Assembly (NCBI RefSeq): GCF_902830275.1
Contig: NZ_CADESW010000015.1
Location: forward strand, 62,001-126,000
Source: Burkholderia stagnalis
Lineage (GTDB): Bacteria > Pseudomonadota > Gammaproteobacteria > Burkholderiales > Burkholderiaceae
Length of the DNA stretch: 64,000 nucleotides
Reading direction: 5' to 3'
Positions 42,026 to 51,956 of the stretch are shown piece after piece (position 1 is the first letter of the stretch; each line of letters begins with the position of its first letter). Both the position numbers and the translations under genes were made by a program. The notes beneath the pieces are model-generated. The model ran no database searches. It was given only the letters and a program-made list of their open reading frames with translations, and was not told where the DNA came from.

Positions 42026-42457
42026 TCAGACCGCGGGTTTCGCTACGACCACGAGACAGTTGCCGCGCACGGCGCTCACCTGGTAGAGGCGCGCGTCGTC
42101 GCGTTCGCCGTCGGCCAGCTCGACATCCCATTCGGCGCCGCGATACTGCACGCGCGCGCGGCGATCGCGCCATGCGTCGACCGTGACCGTCGCGCCGATA
42201 TCGAGATTGATGTCCGGATTGGCCGATGCGTCGCGCTTCTGCCTGCGCCCGAGCCCCGAGCGGCGCAGCACGATCATCGCGGCGATCGCCACCCCGGCGG
42301 CGGCCGCGAACTGCAGGTGCGGCGGGAAGCCGGCCACCTGCAGCAGGCCGCCGGCGAGGAAGCCGAGCGCGATCATCAACAGATTGAACGTGCCGGTCAG
42401 CAGCTCGCCGACAACCAGCACGCCCACCCCGATCCACCAGAACAGTTGCCCTGACAT
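42026..42457 (-). CDS. NfeD family membrane protein (short form)
   Basis: A 143-residue short NfeD. Two to three membrane helices (WWIGVGVLVVGELLTGTFNLLMIALGFLAGGLL and FAAAAGVAIAAMIVL) precede a C-terminal OB-like domain (IGATVTVDAWRDRRARVQYRGAEWDVELADGE). There is no ClpP-like protease domain. ATG 42457 follows GTAGGAGACCACACA. It pairs with the stomatin gene downstream; together they act in membrane organisation or quality control, as known for slipin/NfeD pairs. Confidence 0.92.
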   Translation of the reverse strand: MSGQLFWWIGVGVLVVGELLTGTFNLLMIALGFLAGGLLQVAGFPPHLQFAAAAGVAIAAMIVLRRSGLGRRQKRDASANPDINLDIGATVTVDAWRDRRARVQYRGAEWDVELADGERDDARLYQVSAVRGNCLVVVAKPAV

Positions 42458-42478
42458 TGTGTGGTCTCCTACAAGCAA

Positions 42479-42506
42479 AAACACCCCGGTGCTTACCGGG
42501 GTGTTT
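42479..42506 (-). terminator. Intrinsic terminator of ppsA
   Basis: AAACACCCCGGT (42479-42490) and ACCGGGGTGTTT (42495-42506) form a 12-bp stem with loop GCTT. On the minus strand a T run follows. It separates ppsA from the nfeD-stomatin pair. Confidence 0.9.
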
Positions 42507-42578
42507 ATAGCATGAACCTTGCGGTTTGCCTTCAGCGGGCGGGCGCATGCGCCGCCCGCCGGAGAACCGTTGCCGACC

Positions 42579-44978
<2,400 letters not shown>

Positions 44979-45063
44979 ACAAGCCCCTAAGTGTGAAAAA
45001 AATACTCGATCGCGCAAGTGGGCTTGAACGCGGGCGCTTGCAAAAAGGCGCGGCGCGTCTTGT

Positions 45064-45244
45064 GCAACCTGTTAGATAAACAATCGCGGATGCGGAAATC
45101 TTTCGACCCGAATTACAAAAATCCCGGCAGAAGGGCGAAATTTGAAGACAGATCGCCGAACTTGCCGGGAATTTTTGGTCGGTCGCGGCGGGCTCGCCGC
45201 GCGTGTCGCGCACCGCCCCCGCAATTGCTTATCCAACAGGTTGC
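45064..45244. repeat. Nested inverted repeats between ppsA and ppsR
   Basis: The outer arms, 26 bp each, are identical at 23 of 26 positions when one is reverse-complemented; their shared core ends in AACAGGTTGC. Inner arms AAAAATCCCGGCA (45117-45129) and TGCCGGGAATTTTT (45163-45176) match with a one-base bulge. The centre lies near 45150, midway between the genes. Confidence 0.8.
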
Positions 45245-45253
45245 CGCTATTCT
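45225..45253 (+). promoter_or_regulatory. Candidate sigma-70 promoter of ppsR
   Basis: TTGCTT (45225-45230), a 17-bp spacer and TATTCT (45248-45253). The -35 and most of the spacer lie in the right outer repeat arm. Confidence 0.5.
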
Positions 45254-45350
45254 ACCGTGCCGGCTGCCGGATGTGGCGCGACCTTGTCATTGCGTCTGGA
45301 ATGCGGCCTCCAGCCCGCGCAACCGCCCTTCACGTTCGACGTCCAGATTC

Positions 45351-46166
45351 ATGCTGCCTACCGTTTTCATCGTCTCCGACGGCACCGGGATCACTGCCGA
45401 GACCTTCGCGCATTCGATCCTCTCCCAGTTCGACCAGAAATTCCGCCTCGTGCGCGTGCCGTTCGTCGACTCGCTCGACAAGGCCTACGCGACCGTCGAG
45501 AAGATCAACGAAGCCGCCGTGCACGACGGCCGCCGCTCGATCGTGTTCACGACGCTCGTCGACAGCGAGTCGAACGAGATCGTCAAGCGCTCGAACGCGC
45601 TCGTGCTCGACATGTTCCAGCGCTTCGTCGAGCCGCTCGAGCAGGAACTGCAGCTGAAGTCGAGCCACGCGATGGGCCGCGGCCACCAGAACGCGGACAC
45701 CGAGGAATACAAGACGCGGATCGAGGCGATCAACTTCTCGCTCGCGCACGACGACGGCCAGTCGAACCGCAACCTGTCGGAAGCCGACGTGATTCTCGTC
45801 GGCGTGTCGCGCAGCGGCAAGACGCCGACCAGCCTGTACCTCGCGATGCAGTACGGCGTGAAGGCGGCGAACTATCCGCTGATTCCGGAAGATTTCGAGC
45901 GCGGCAAGCTGCCGTCGGCGCTGTCCACGCACCGCGAAAAGCTGTTCGGGCTGTCGATCGATCCGCAGCGCCTGTCGGAGATCCGCAACGAGCGCCGCCC
46001 GGGCAGCAAGTACGCAGCGCCCGAGAACTGCCGCTACGAGATCAACGAAGCCGAGGCGATGATGCGCCGCGAAGGCATCAAGTGGCTGTCGTCGACGCAC
46101 AAGTCGATCGAGGAGATCGCCACGACGATCCTGCAGGAAATCCGCCTCGACCGGCAGTCGTACTGA
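45351..46166 (+). CDS. ppsR: PEP synthase regulatory kinase/phosphorylase
   Basis: A 271-residue DUF299 protein that inactivates PEP synthase by ADP-dependent phosphorylation of its active-site threonine and reverses this with phosphate. The start FIVSDGTGITAETFAHSILSQF is the family signature, and the nucleotide-binding loop is VGVSRSGKTPTSLYLAMQYG. ATG 45351 gives normal length despite a poor ribosome site; the frame runs back to 45018 through the regulatory region. It is divergent from its target ppsA and ends at a strong terminator. Confidence 0.97.
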   Translation: MLPTVFIVSDGTGITAETFAHSILSQFDQKFRLVRVPFVDSLDKAYATVEKINEAAVHDGRRSIVFTTLVDSESNEIVKRSNALVLDMFQRFVEPLEQELQLKSSHAMGRGHQNADTEEYKTRIEAINFSLAHDDGQSNRNLSEADVILVGVSRSGKTPTSLYLAMQYGVKAANYPLIPEDFERGKLPSALSTHREKLFGLSIDPQRLSEIRNERRPGSKYAAPENCRYEINEAEAMMRREGIKWLSSTHKSIEEIATTILQEIRLDRQSY

Positions 46167-46203
46167 TCGCGCGCGGCCCCGCGGGGCTGCCGCCGGAATG
46201 AGC

Positions 46204-46230
46204 AAAGGCCGCGTTCGACGCGGCCTTTTT
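46204..46230 (+). terminator. Intrinsic terminator of ppsR
   Basis: AAAGGCCGCG (46204-46213), a five-base loop, CGCGGCCTTT (46219-46228) and further T. Confidence 0.88.
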
Positions 46231-46264
46231 CATGTCGGGAAAACGGGGGAGCGATGCCGGCGCG

Positions 46265-47047
46265 TCACGCGCCCCGCTGCTGCCGGCACTGCTCGAACAG
46301 GCAGACGGCCGCCGCCGCCGCGACGTTGAGCGACTCCATCCCGCCCGGCTGCGGAATCGTCACGCGATGGGTGGCCGCGTCGCGCCAGAATGCCGACACG
46401 CCAGCGCCCTCGTTGCCGAACACCCAGACGACCGGCCGTGCGAGGTCGCAGTCGTAGATCGCCTGCGCGCCATGCGAATCGGTCAGCGCGACCGGCACGC
46501 CGATCCGCTCGGCGAGCGCGCCCGCTTCGACGTCCTCATGGATCGACAGCAGGAAATGCGCGCCCATGCCCGAGCGCAGCACCTTCGACGACCATGCATA
46601 CGCGGTGCCCGGCGCGCAGAACACGTGTTTCACGCCTGCCGCCGCCGCGCTGCGCAGGATCGAGCCGACGTTGCCGGCGTCCTGCACGCCGTCGAGCACC
46701 ACGGAGGTCTCGGTCACGCGCGCGGGCAGCGCATGGGACGGCCGGTCGACGAGCAGCAGGAAGCCAACGCCGTTGACCACGTTCGACAGTTGCCCAAACA
46801 GCGCATCGGGCAGCGTGACGAGCCGGTGCGCGTCGATGCGCGCGACGATCGCCTGCGCTTCCGCGTGGCCCAACGCGCCTTCGGTCGCGACGCACAGTTC
46901 GGGCGTCGCACCCGTATCGAGATACGCGCTCGCGAGATGGAAACCTTCGAGCAGCGCCTGGCCGCTGCGGCGCTGATGCGGCGTCGACCCGGCAAGCGCC
47001 TTCAGGCGCTTGTACAGCGGGTTGTCGCGGGAGGTGATGACTTTCAT
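46265..47047 (-). CDS. TrmH/SpoU family RNA 2'-O-methyltransferase
   Basis: A 260-residue SPOUT methyltransferase. An N-terminal substrate-binding region (ITSRDNPLYKRLKALAGS, RRSGQALLEGFHLA) precedes the knotted domain with motif 1 LDGVQDAGNVGSILRSAAAAG, motif 2 VWVFGNEGAGVS and motif 3 IPQPGGMESLNVAAAAAV. It methylates a ribose in rRNA or tRNA; the exact site is unknown. Its ATG overlaps the rnhB stop in ATGA, so it is coupled to the end of the lpx operon. Confidence 0.9.
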   Translation of the reverse strand: MKVITSRDNPLYKRLKALAGSTPHQRRSGQALLEGFHLASAYLDTGATPELCVATEGALGHAEAQAIVARIDAHRLVTLPDALFGQLSNVVNGVGFLLLVDRPSHALPARVTETSVVLDGVQDAGNVGSILRSAAAAGVKHVFCAPGTAYAWSSKVLRSGMGAHFLLSIHEDVEAGALAERIGVPVALTDSHGAQAIYDCDLARPVVWVFGNEGAGVSAFWRDAATHRVTIPQPGGMESLNVAAAAAVCLFEQCRQQRGA

Positions 47048-47688
47048 TGACTCAGGTGAAGCGTCGCGCGCACCGGCGCGAACGAGCGTCGATGCGCTTC
47101 GCACGGGCCGTGCTCGCGCAATGCGGCAAGGTGTTTCGCGGTGCCGTAGCCCGCATGCACGTTGAAGCCGTAGACGGGGAAGCGTTCGTGCAGGTCGACC
47201 AGCATCCGGTCGCGCGTGACCTTCGCGAGAATCGACGCGGCCGAGATGCTCGGCACCAGCGCGTCGCCGCTGACGATCGCCTCGGCGCGCACCGACAGCG
47301 TCGGGCAGCGGTTGCCGTCGATCTGCGCGAGCGTCGGCACGACCGCGAGCCCTTCGACCGCGCGCTTCATCGCGAGCATCGTCGCGTGCAGGATGTTCAG
47401 CGTGTCGATTTCCTCGACGCTCGCCGACGCGATGCAATAGGCGTGCGAACGCGCGACGATCAGCTCGTACAGCGCGTCGCGCTTCTTCGCGGAGAGCGCC
47501 TTCGAATCGTCGAGCCCGTCGATCGGCCGCGCGGGATCGAGGATCACCGCGGCGGCCACGACCGGGCCCGCAAGCGGGCCGCGCCCGGCCTCGTCGACGC
47601 CGCAGACGATCTCGTCGGGCCGGCTGAAGTCGAAGCCGCCCAGCGCGTCGGCCGGCGCGCGGCGACGCGGGGTGCGTACTGCCGTCAT
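47044..47688 (-). CDS. rnhB: Ribonuclease HII
   Basis: A 214-residue endonuclease that removes ribonucleotides from DNA and RNA-DNA hybrids. The catalytic pair is in IVCGVDEAGRGPLAGPVV (D32, E33); further motifs are SISAASILAKVTRDR and GYGTAKHLAALREHGPCEAHRRSFAPV. The N-terminal Arg-rich extension is a little longer than in E. coli. Its ATG overlaps the lpxB stop in ATGA, and its own stop overlaps the methyltransferase start, so three genes are chained by four-base overlaps. Confidence 0.96.
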   Translation of the reverse strand: MTAVRTPRRRAPADALGGFDFSRPDEIVCGVDEAGRGPLAGPVVAAAVILDPARPIDGLDDSKALSAKKRDALYELIVARSHAYCIASASVEEIDTLNILHATMLAMKRAVEGLAVVPTLAQIDGNRCPTLSVRAEAIVSGDALVPSISAASILAKVTRDRMLVDLHERFPVYGFNVHAGYGTAKHLAALREHGPCEAHRRSFAPVRATLHLSQ

Positions 47689-48854
47689 GCGCGCCCCTTG
47701 CGCTGTTCGAGCACGCGGACCACCGCCTCGGCGGCTTTCGCGGCCGTGTTCTGCCGCAGCGAATGATGCATTTCGGTGAAGATCTCGGTGAGCGTGCGGC
47801 GGTTCGCGTCGTCGCGCAACTGCGTAAGCGTCGCATCGGCGAGCGCCTCGGGCGTCGCGAAATGCTGCAGCAGCTCCGGCACGACGAAGCGCCCGGCCAG
47901 GATGTTCGGCAGGCCGACGTAAGGCAGGTAGCCCTGGCGGCGCATGATCTGGCCGGTCAGCCAGGGCACCTTGTACGAGATCACCATCGGCTTCTTCAGC
48001 AGCGCGGCTTCCAGCGTCACGGTGCCGCTCTTGACGAGGATCGCGTCCGCCGCGGTCATCGCGACCTGCGAACGGCCTTCGGTGATCGTCAGCGCCAGTT
48101 GCGGATGCGCGTCGACGAGCGGTTGCAGCAGCTCGCGCAACGCGGGCGTCGCCGCCGGCATCACGAAGCGCACGCCCGGCTCGCGCTGCTGCATCAGCGC
48201 CATCGCCGCGAAGAAGGTCGGGCCGATCAGCGCGATTTCCGAGCGCCGGCTGCCGGGCAGCACGGCGATCACCGGGCCGTCGGCCGGCAACCCGAGCGCG
48301 ATGCGCGCGCCGTGCGTGTCGGGTTCGATCGGGATCTCGTCGGCGAGCGGATGGCCGACGTAGGTCGACGCGATGCCCGCCTTGTCGAGAATCGCCGGCT
48401 CGAACGGGAACAGGCACAGCATGTGGTCGACCGACTTGACGATCTTCTTGATCCGGCCGCCACGCCAGGCCCAGATCGACGGGCACACGAAGTGGATCGA
48501 CGGAATGCCCGCATCGCGGGCGGCCTGCTCGACGTTGAAGTTGAAGTCCGGCGCATCGACGCCGATGAACGCGTCGGGCCGCTCGGCGAGCAGCTGGCGC
48601 TTCAGTTCGCCGCGAATGCGCAGGATGTCCGGAATCTGGCCCAGCGCCTCGACGTAGCCGCGCACCGTCAGCTTGTCCATCTGCCAGTGCGAGTCGAAGC
48701 CCTGCGCGATCATCCGCTGGCCGCCGATCCCGTAATACCGGGCCGACGCCGGCAGCCGCTCGCGCAGCCCGCCGAGGAGCGACGCCGCGAGCAGGTCGCC
48801 CGACGGCTCGCCCGCCACCATCGCGAGCCGGAGCTGATTGGTCGGGAGCGGCAT
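47685..48854 (-). CDS. lpxB: Lipid-A-disaccharide synthase
   Basis: A 389-residue GT19 glycosyltransferase joining UDP-diacylglucosamine and lipid X at the inner face of the inner membrane. It begins RLAMVAGEPSGDLLAASLLGGL and shows FIGVDAPDFNFN, CPSIWAWRGGRIKKI, AVLPGSRRSEI and VKSGTVTLEAALLKKPMVISYK. ATG 48854 lies three bases after the lpxA stop, so the two are tightly coupled. Confidence 0.97.
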   Translation of the reverse strand: MPLPTNQLRLAMVAGEPSGDLLAASLLGGLRERLPASARYYGIGGQRMIAQGFDSHWQMDKLTVRGYVEALGQIPDILRIRGELKRQLLAERPDAFIGVDAPDFNFNVEQAARDAGIPSIHFVCPSIWAWRGGRIKKIVKSVDHMLCLFPFEPAILDKAGIASTYVGHPLADEIPIEPDTHGARIALGLPADGPVIAVLPGSRRSEIALIGPTFFAAMALMQQREPGVRFVMPAATPALRELLQPLVDAHPQLALTITEGRSQVAMTAADAILVKSGTVTLEAALLKKPMVISYKVPWLTGQIMRRQGYLPYVGLPNILAGRFVVPELLQHFATPEALADATLTQLRDDANRRTLTEIFTEMHHSLRQNTAAKAAEAVVRVLEQRKGRA

Positions 48855-48857
48855 CGC

Positions 48858-49646
48858 TTAGCGGATGATGCCGCGCTGGGACGCGTCGATGAACGTGACG
48901 AGCGCCTTGACCGGCGCGTCGCCGTCGCCGCCGGCTTCCGCCAGCTCGCGCAACTGCACCTTCGCCTCCTCGAGCGACAGGCCGTTCTTGTACAGCAGCC
49001 GGTACGCGCTGCGCAGCGCCGAGATCGCGTCGGCCGAGAAGCCGCGGCGGCGCAGCCCTTCGACGTTGATGCCGTGCGGCTCGGCCTTGTTGCCGGCCGC
49101 GATCACGAACGGCGGCACGTCCTGCACGAGCGCCGACGCGCCGCCGAGCATCGAGTGTGCGCCGATGCGCACGAACTGGTGCACGCCGGACATGCCGCCG
49201 ACGATCGCCCAGTCGCCGATCTCGACGTGCCCGGCCATCTGCGCGTTGCTCGACAGGATCACGTGGTTGCCGACGCGGCAATCGTGACCGATGTGCACGT
49301 ACGCCATGATCCAGTTGTCGTCGCCGAGCGTCGTCACGCCGGCGTCCTGCACCGTGCCGGTGTGGATCGTCGTGAATTCGCGGATCGTGTTGCGGTTGCC
49401 GATCACGAGCCGGGTCGGCTCGTCCTTGTACTTCATGTCCTGCGGGCGGCCACCGACCGACGCGTAATGGCCGATGCGGTTGTCCTCGCCGATCGTCGTG
49501 TGACCTTCGATCACGCTGTGCGAACCGACCGTGGTGCGCGCGCCGATCGTGACGTGCGGACCGACGATCGCGTACGGGCCGATCTCGACCGATTCGTCGA
49601 TTTGCGCACCCGGCTCGACGATCGCGGTGGGATGAATCCTGGTCAT
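48858..49646 (-). CDS. lpxA: UDP-N-acetylglucosamine acyltransferase
   Basis: A 262-residue left-handed beta-helix enzyme adding the first 3-hydroxyacyl chain in lipid A synthesis. It starts MTRIHPTAIVEPGAQIDESVEIGPYAIVG with hexapeptide repeats through about residue 180 and has the catalytic histidine region in GVHQFVRIGAHSMLGG. The C-terminal helical domain (ISALRSAYRLLYKNGLSLEEA) is normal. It lies between fabZ and lpxB in the conserved order. Confidence 0.97.
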   Translation of the reverse strand: MTRIHPTAIVEPGAQIDESVEIGPYAIVGPHVTIGARTTVGSHSVIEGHTTIGEDNRIGHYASVGGRPQDMKYKDEPTRLVIGNRNTIREFTTIHTGTVQDAGVTTLGDDNWIMAYVHIGHDCRVGNHVILSSNAQMAGHVEIGDWAIVGGMSGVHQFVRIGAHSMLGGASALVQDVPPFVIAAGNKAEPHGINVEGLRRRGFSADAISALRSAYRLLYKNGLSLEEAKVQLRELAEAGGDGDAPVKALVTFIDASQRGIIR

Positions 49647-49698
49647 GCGCCGTTGCCTCTCAATGTGATGTGTCGCGTTGCGTTGCGTGCGGCGACGC

Positions 49699-50166
49699 TC
49701 AGGGCGCCGCGTCGGTCGTCTTGACCGTGCACATCAGCTCGGCTTCCGCCGCGACCTTGCCGTCCACTTCCGCCACCGCCTTGAACTTCCAGATGCCGCG
49801 GATATAGCGTTCGAACGTCACGTTCAGGATCAGCTGGTCGCCCGGCTCGACGACGCGCTTGAAGCGTGCGCCATCGATGCCGACGAAGTAGTACAGCGTG
49901 TTCTCCGGATCCTTCGGCTGTTCTTCGGCGAAGGTCAGGAGCGCGGCAGCCTGCGCGAGCGCCTCGAGAATCAGCACACCCGGCATCACCGGCCGCTTCG
50001 GGAAATGCCCCTGGAAGAACGGCTCGTTGATCGACACGTTCTTCAGCGCCTTGATGCCTTTGTGCGGTTCGAGTTCGAGCACGCGGTCGACGAGCAGAAT
50101 CGGGTAGCGATGCGGCAGCAGCGTGAGGATCTTGTGGATGTCGAGATTGATTTTTTCAGTGCTCAT
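49699..50166 (-). CDS. fabZ: 3-hydroxyacyl-ACP dehydratase FabZ
   Basis: A 155-residue hotdog-fold dehydratase for fatty acid elongation. The catalytic residues are in FFQGHFPKRPVMPGVLILEALAQ (H54, E68). It competes with LpxA and LpxD for 3-hydroxyacyl-ACP, which fits its place between lpxD and lpxA. ATG 50166 (MSTEKINLDIHKILTLLPHRYP) is the family start; the frame runs five codons further. Confidence 0.97.
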   Translation of the reverse strand: MSTEKINLDIHKILTLLPHRYPILLVDRVLELEPHKGIKALKNVSINEPFFQGHFPKRPVMPGVLILEALAQAAALLTFAEEQPKDPENTLYYFVGIDGARFKRVVEPGDQLILNVTFERYIRGIWKFKAVAEVDGKVAAEAELMCTVKTTDAAP

Positions 50167-50296
50167 GATGGTTCGTCTCACGCAGAGGCTGCGCGGTGGT
50201 GAAGCAGATGCTGATGCGGGCCGTCGCCCGGCCCTGTCGGTTGAACCGGGCGACCTGCGCTGTCCGTGCCCGGTTCATGATGTCGCATGATATGGG

Positions 50297-51379
50297 TTAC
50301 GCGTCCGCGCCGCCGCTCTGGGCGGCCAGTGCGGTCTCGAGCGCCTTGATGCGGTCTCGCAGCTTGTCGAGATTGCGCACGAGCGCAGCGCTCTTGTTCC
50401 AGTCGCCGTGCTCGACGGCCGGGAACGCGCTCGTGTAGATGCCGGCCTTCGGCAGCGACTTCGACACGCCGGACTTCGCGGTGACGATCACGTAGTCGCC
50501 GAGCGTCACGTGCCCGGCGACGCCGACCGCGCCGCCGATCATGCAGTGGCGTCCGATCGTCGTGCTGCCGGCGATCCCGGCGCAGCCGGCGATCACCGTG
50601 TACGCGCCGATCCGGCAGTTGTGACCGATCTGGACCTGGTTGTCGATCTTCACGCACTCTTCGATGACGGTGTCCGCCATCGCGCCGCGGTCGATCGTCG
50701 TGTTCGCGCCGATTTCGACGTCCGGCCCGATCGACACGCCGCCGACCTGCGGAATCTTGACCCAGCTGCCCGTGCGCGCGTCGCCTTCGCCGACGAAATC
50801 CGGCGCGAAGCCAAAGCCGTCGGAGCCGATCACCGCGCCCGCGTGGACGATCGCGCGCGGGCCAATCCGGCAGCCGTGGTAGACCGACACGTTCGGATAC
50901 AGGTGCGACGCGGCGCCGATCCGCGTGCCGCGGCCGACGAACACGTTCGCGTCGAGCTGCACGCCGTCTTCGATCACCGCGCCCGCCTCGATCACCACGT
51001 GCGGGCCGATCACCGCGGTCGCGGCAACCTGCGCGGCCGGATCGATCGTCGCGCTCGAATGCACACCCGCTGCACGCGGCGGTGCGGCCAGATCGATGAA
51101 CATCTGCGCGACGCGCGCGAAGTACGCGTACGGATTCGGCGTCACGATGAACGTGCGGCCGGTAGCGGCCGCGCCCAGCTTCTCCAGATCCTTCGGCGCA
51201 ATCAGCACCGCGCCTGCGCGGGTCGTCTCGACCTGCGACAGGTACTTCGGATTCGCGAGGAACGCGAGTTGCTGGGGGCCGGCCTGATCGAGCGGCGCGA
51301 GGCCCGCGACCTGACACTGGCGGTCGCCGACGATCTCGCCGCCGAACCGCTTTACGAGTTCCTCAAGCGTCAATGCCAT
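50297..51379 (-). CDS. lpxD: UDP-3-O-acylglucosamine N-acyltransferase
   Basis: A 360-residue enzyme adding the N-linked acyl chain in lipid A synthesis. An N-terminal uridine-binding domain (MALTLEELVKRFGGEIVGD, LAFLANPKYLSQV) precedes hexapeptide repeats (about 110-310) with VGIAGSTTIGRHCMIGGAVGVAGH-type sequence, and a C-terminal helix (LRDRIKALETAL). It lies 16 bp after the skp stop and 130 bp before fabZ. Confidence 0.97.
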   Translation of the reverse strand: MALTLEELVKRFGGEIVGDRQCQVAGLAPLDQAGPQQLAFLANPKYLSQVETTRAGAVLIAPKDLEKLGAAATGRTFIVTPNPYAYFARVAQMFIDLAAPPRAAGVHSSATIDPAAQVAATAVIGPHVVIEAGAVIEDGVQLDANVFVGRGTRIGAASHLYPNVSVYHGCRIGPRAIVHAGAVIGSDGFGFAPDFVGEGDARTGSWVKIPQVGGVSIGPDVEIGANTTIDRGAMADTVIEECVKIDNQVQIGHNCRIGAYTVIAGCAGIAGSTTIGRHCMIGGAVGVAGHVTLGDYVIVTAKSGVSKSLPKAGIYTSAFPAVEHGDWNKSAALVRNLDKLRDRIKALETALAAQSGGADA

Positions 51380-51395
51380 TCGTCGTCCGCTCCGT

Positions 51396-51920
51396 TCAAT
51401 TCGCCGAACCGGACAGCGCCTTGAGCACCTTGTCGGTGATGTCGATGCGCGGGCTGACGTATACGGCTTCCTGCACGATCAGATCGTAGTTCTGCTGCTC
51501 GGCAATCTGCTTGATAACCTTGTTCGCGCGCTCGAGCACCGCCGCGAGCTCCTCGTTGCGACGCTGGTTGAGATCCTCGCGGAACTCGCGCTGCTTGCGC
51601 TGGAAATCGGTGTCGAGCTGGGCGAGATCGCGCTGCTTCTGCGCGCGATCGCCCGCCGACAGCGATGCGCCGCTCTTGTCGAGCGAATCGGACATCGACT
51701 TCAGGCGTGCCGCCAGGTCCTGCAGATCCTTGTCGCGTTTCGCGAACTCGGCTTCGAGCTTCGTCTGCGCCGCCTTGGCGGGCGCGGACTCGCGCAGGAT
51801 CCGATCCGAATTGACCGCCGCGATGCGGGCGACGTCCTGTGCATGCGCCGTTGCCGCGCCCAAGGCCAGCGCAACGGTCAGCGCACACATCACTCGTTTC
51901 GAAAACTTACCGGTTAGCAA
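51396..51920 (-). CDS. skp: Periplasmic chaperone Skp/OmpH
   Basis: A 174-residue chaperone that carries unfolded outer-membrane proteins to BamA. A signal peptide (to ATAHA, about residue 27) precedes ARIAAVNSDRILRESAPAKAAQTKLEAEFAKRDKDLQDLA and long charged helices forming the tentacles. The start is TTG 51920, preceded by GAGAGGGTAATT; an ATG at 51890 would remove most of the signal. It follows bamA by 36 bp in the usual order. Confidence 0.94.
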   Translation of the reverse strand: MLTGKFSKRVMCALTVALALGAATAHAQDVARIAAVNSDRILRESAPAKAAQTKLEAEFAKRDKDLQDLAARLKSMSDSLDKSGASLSAGDRAQKQRDLAQLDTDFQRKQREFREDLNQRRNEELAAVLERANKVIKQIAEQQNYDLIVQEAVYVSPRIDITDKVLKALSGSAN

Positions 51921-51956
51921 AATTACCCTCTCGTTGCTGTTGTCATGTGCGTTCGA

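Larger units (their letters stand above)
44979..45350. other. ppsA/ppsR divergent regulatory region with nested inverted repeats
   Basis: This 372-bp spacer has no gene. It carries an outer pair of 26-bp arms (45064-45089 and 45219-45244) and an inner pair (45117-45129 and 45163-45176). A candidate ppsR promoter overlaps the right outer arm. Confidence 0.75.
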
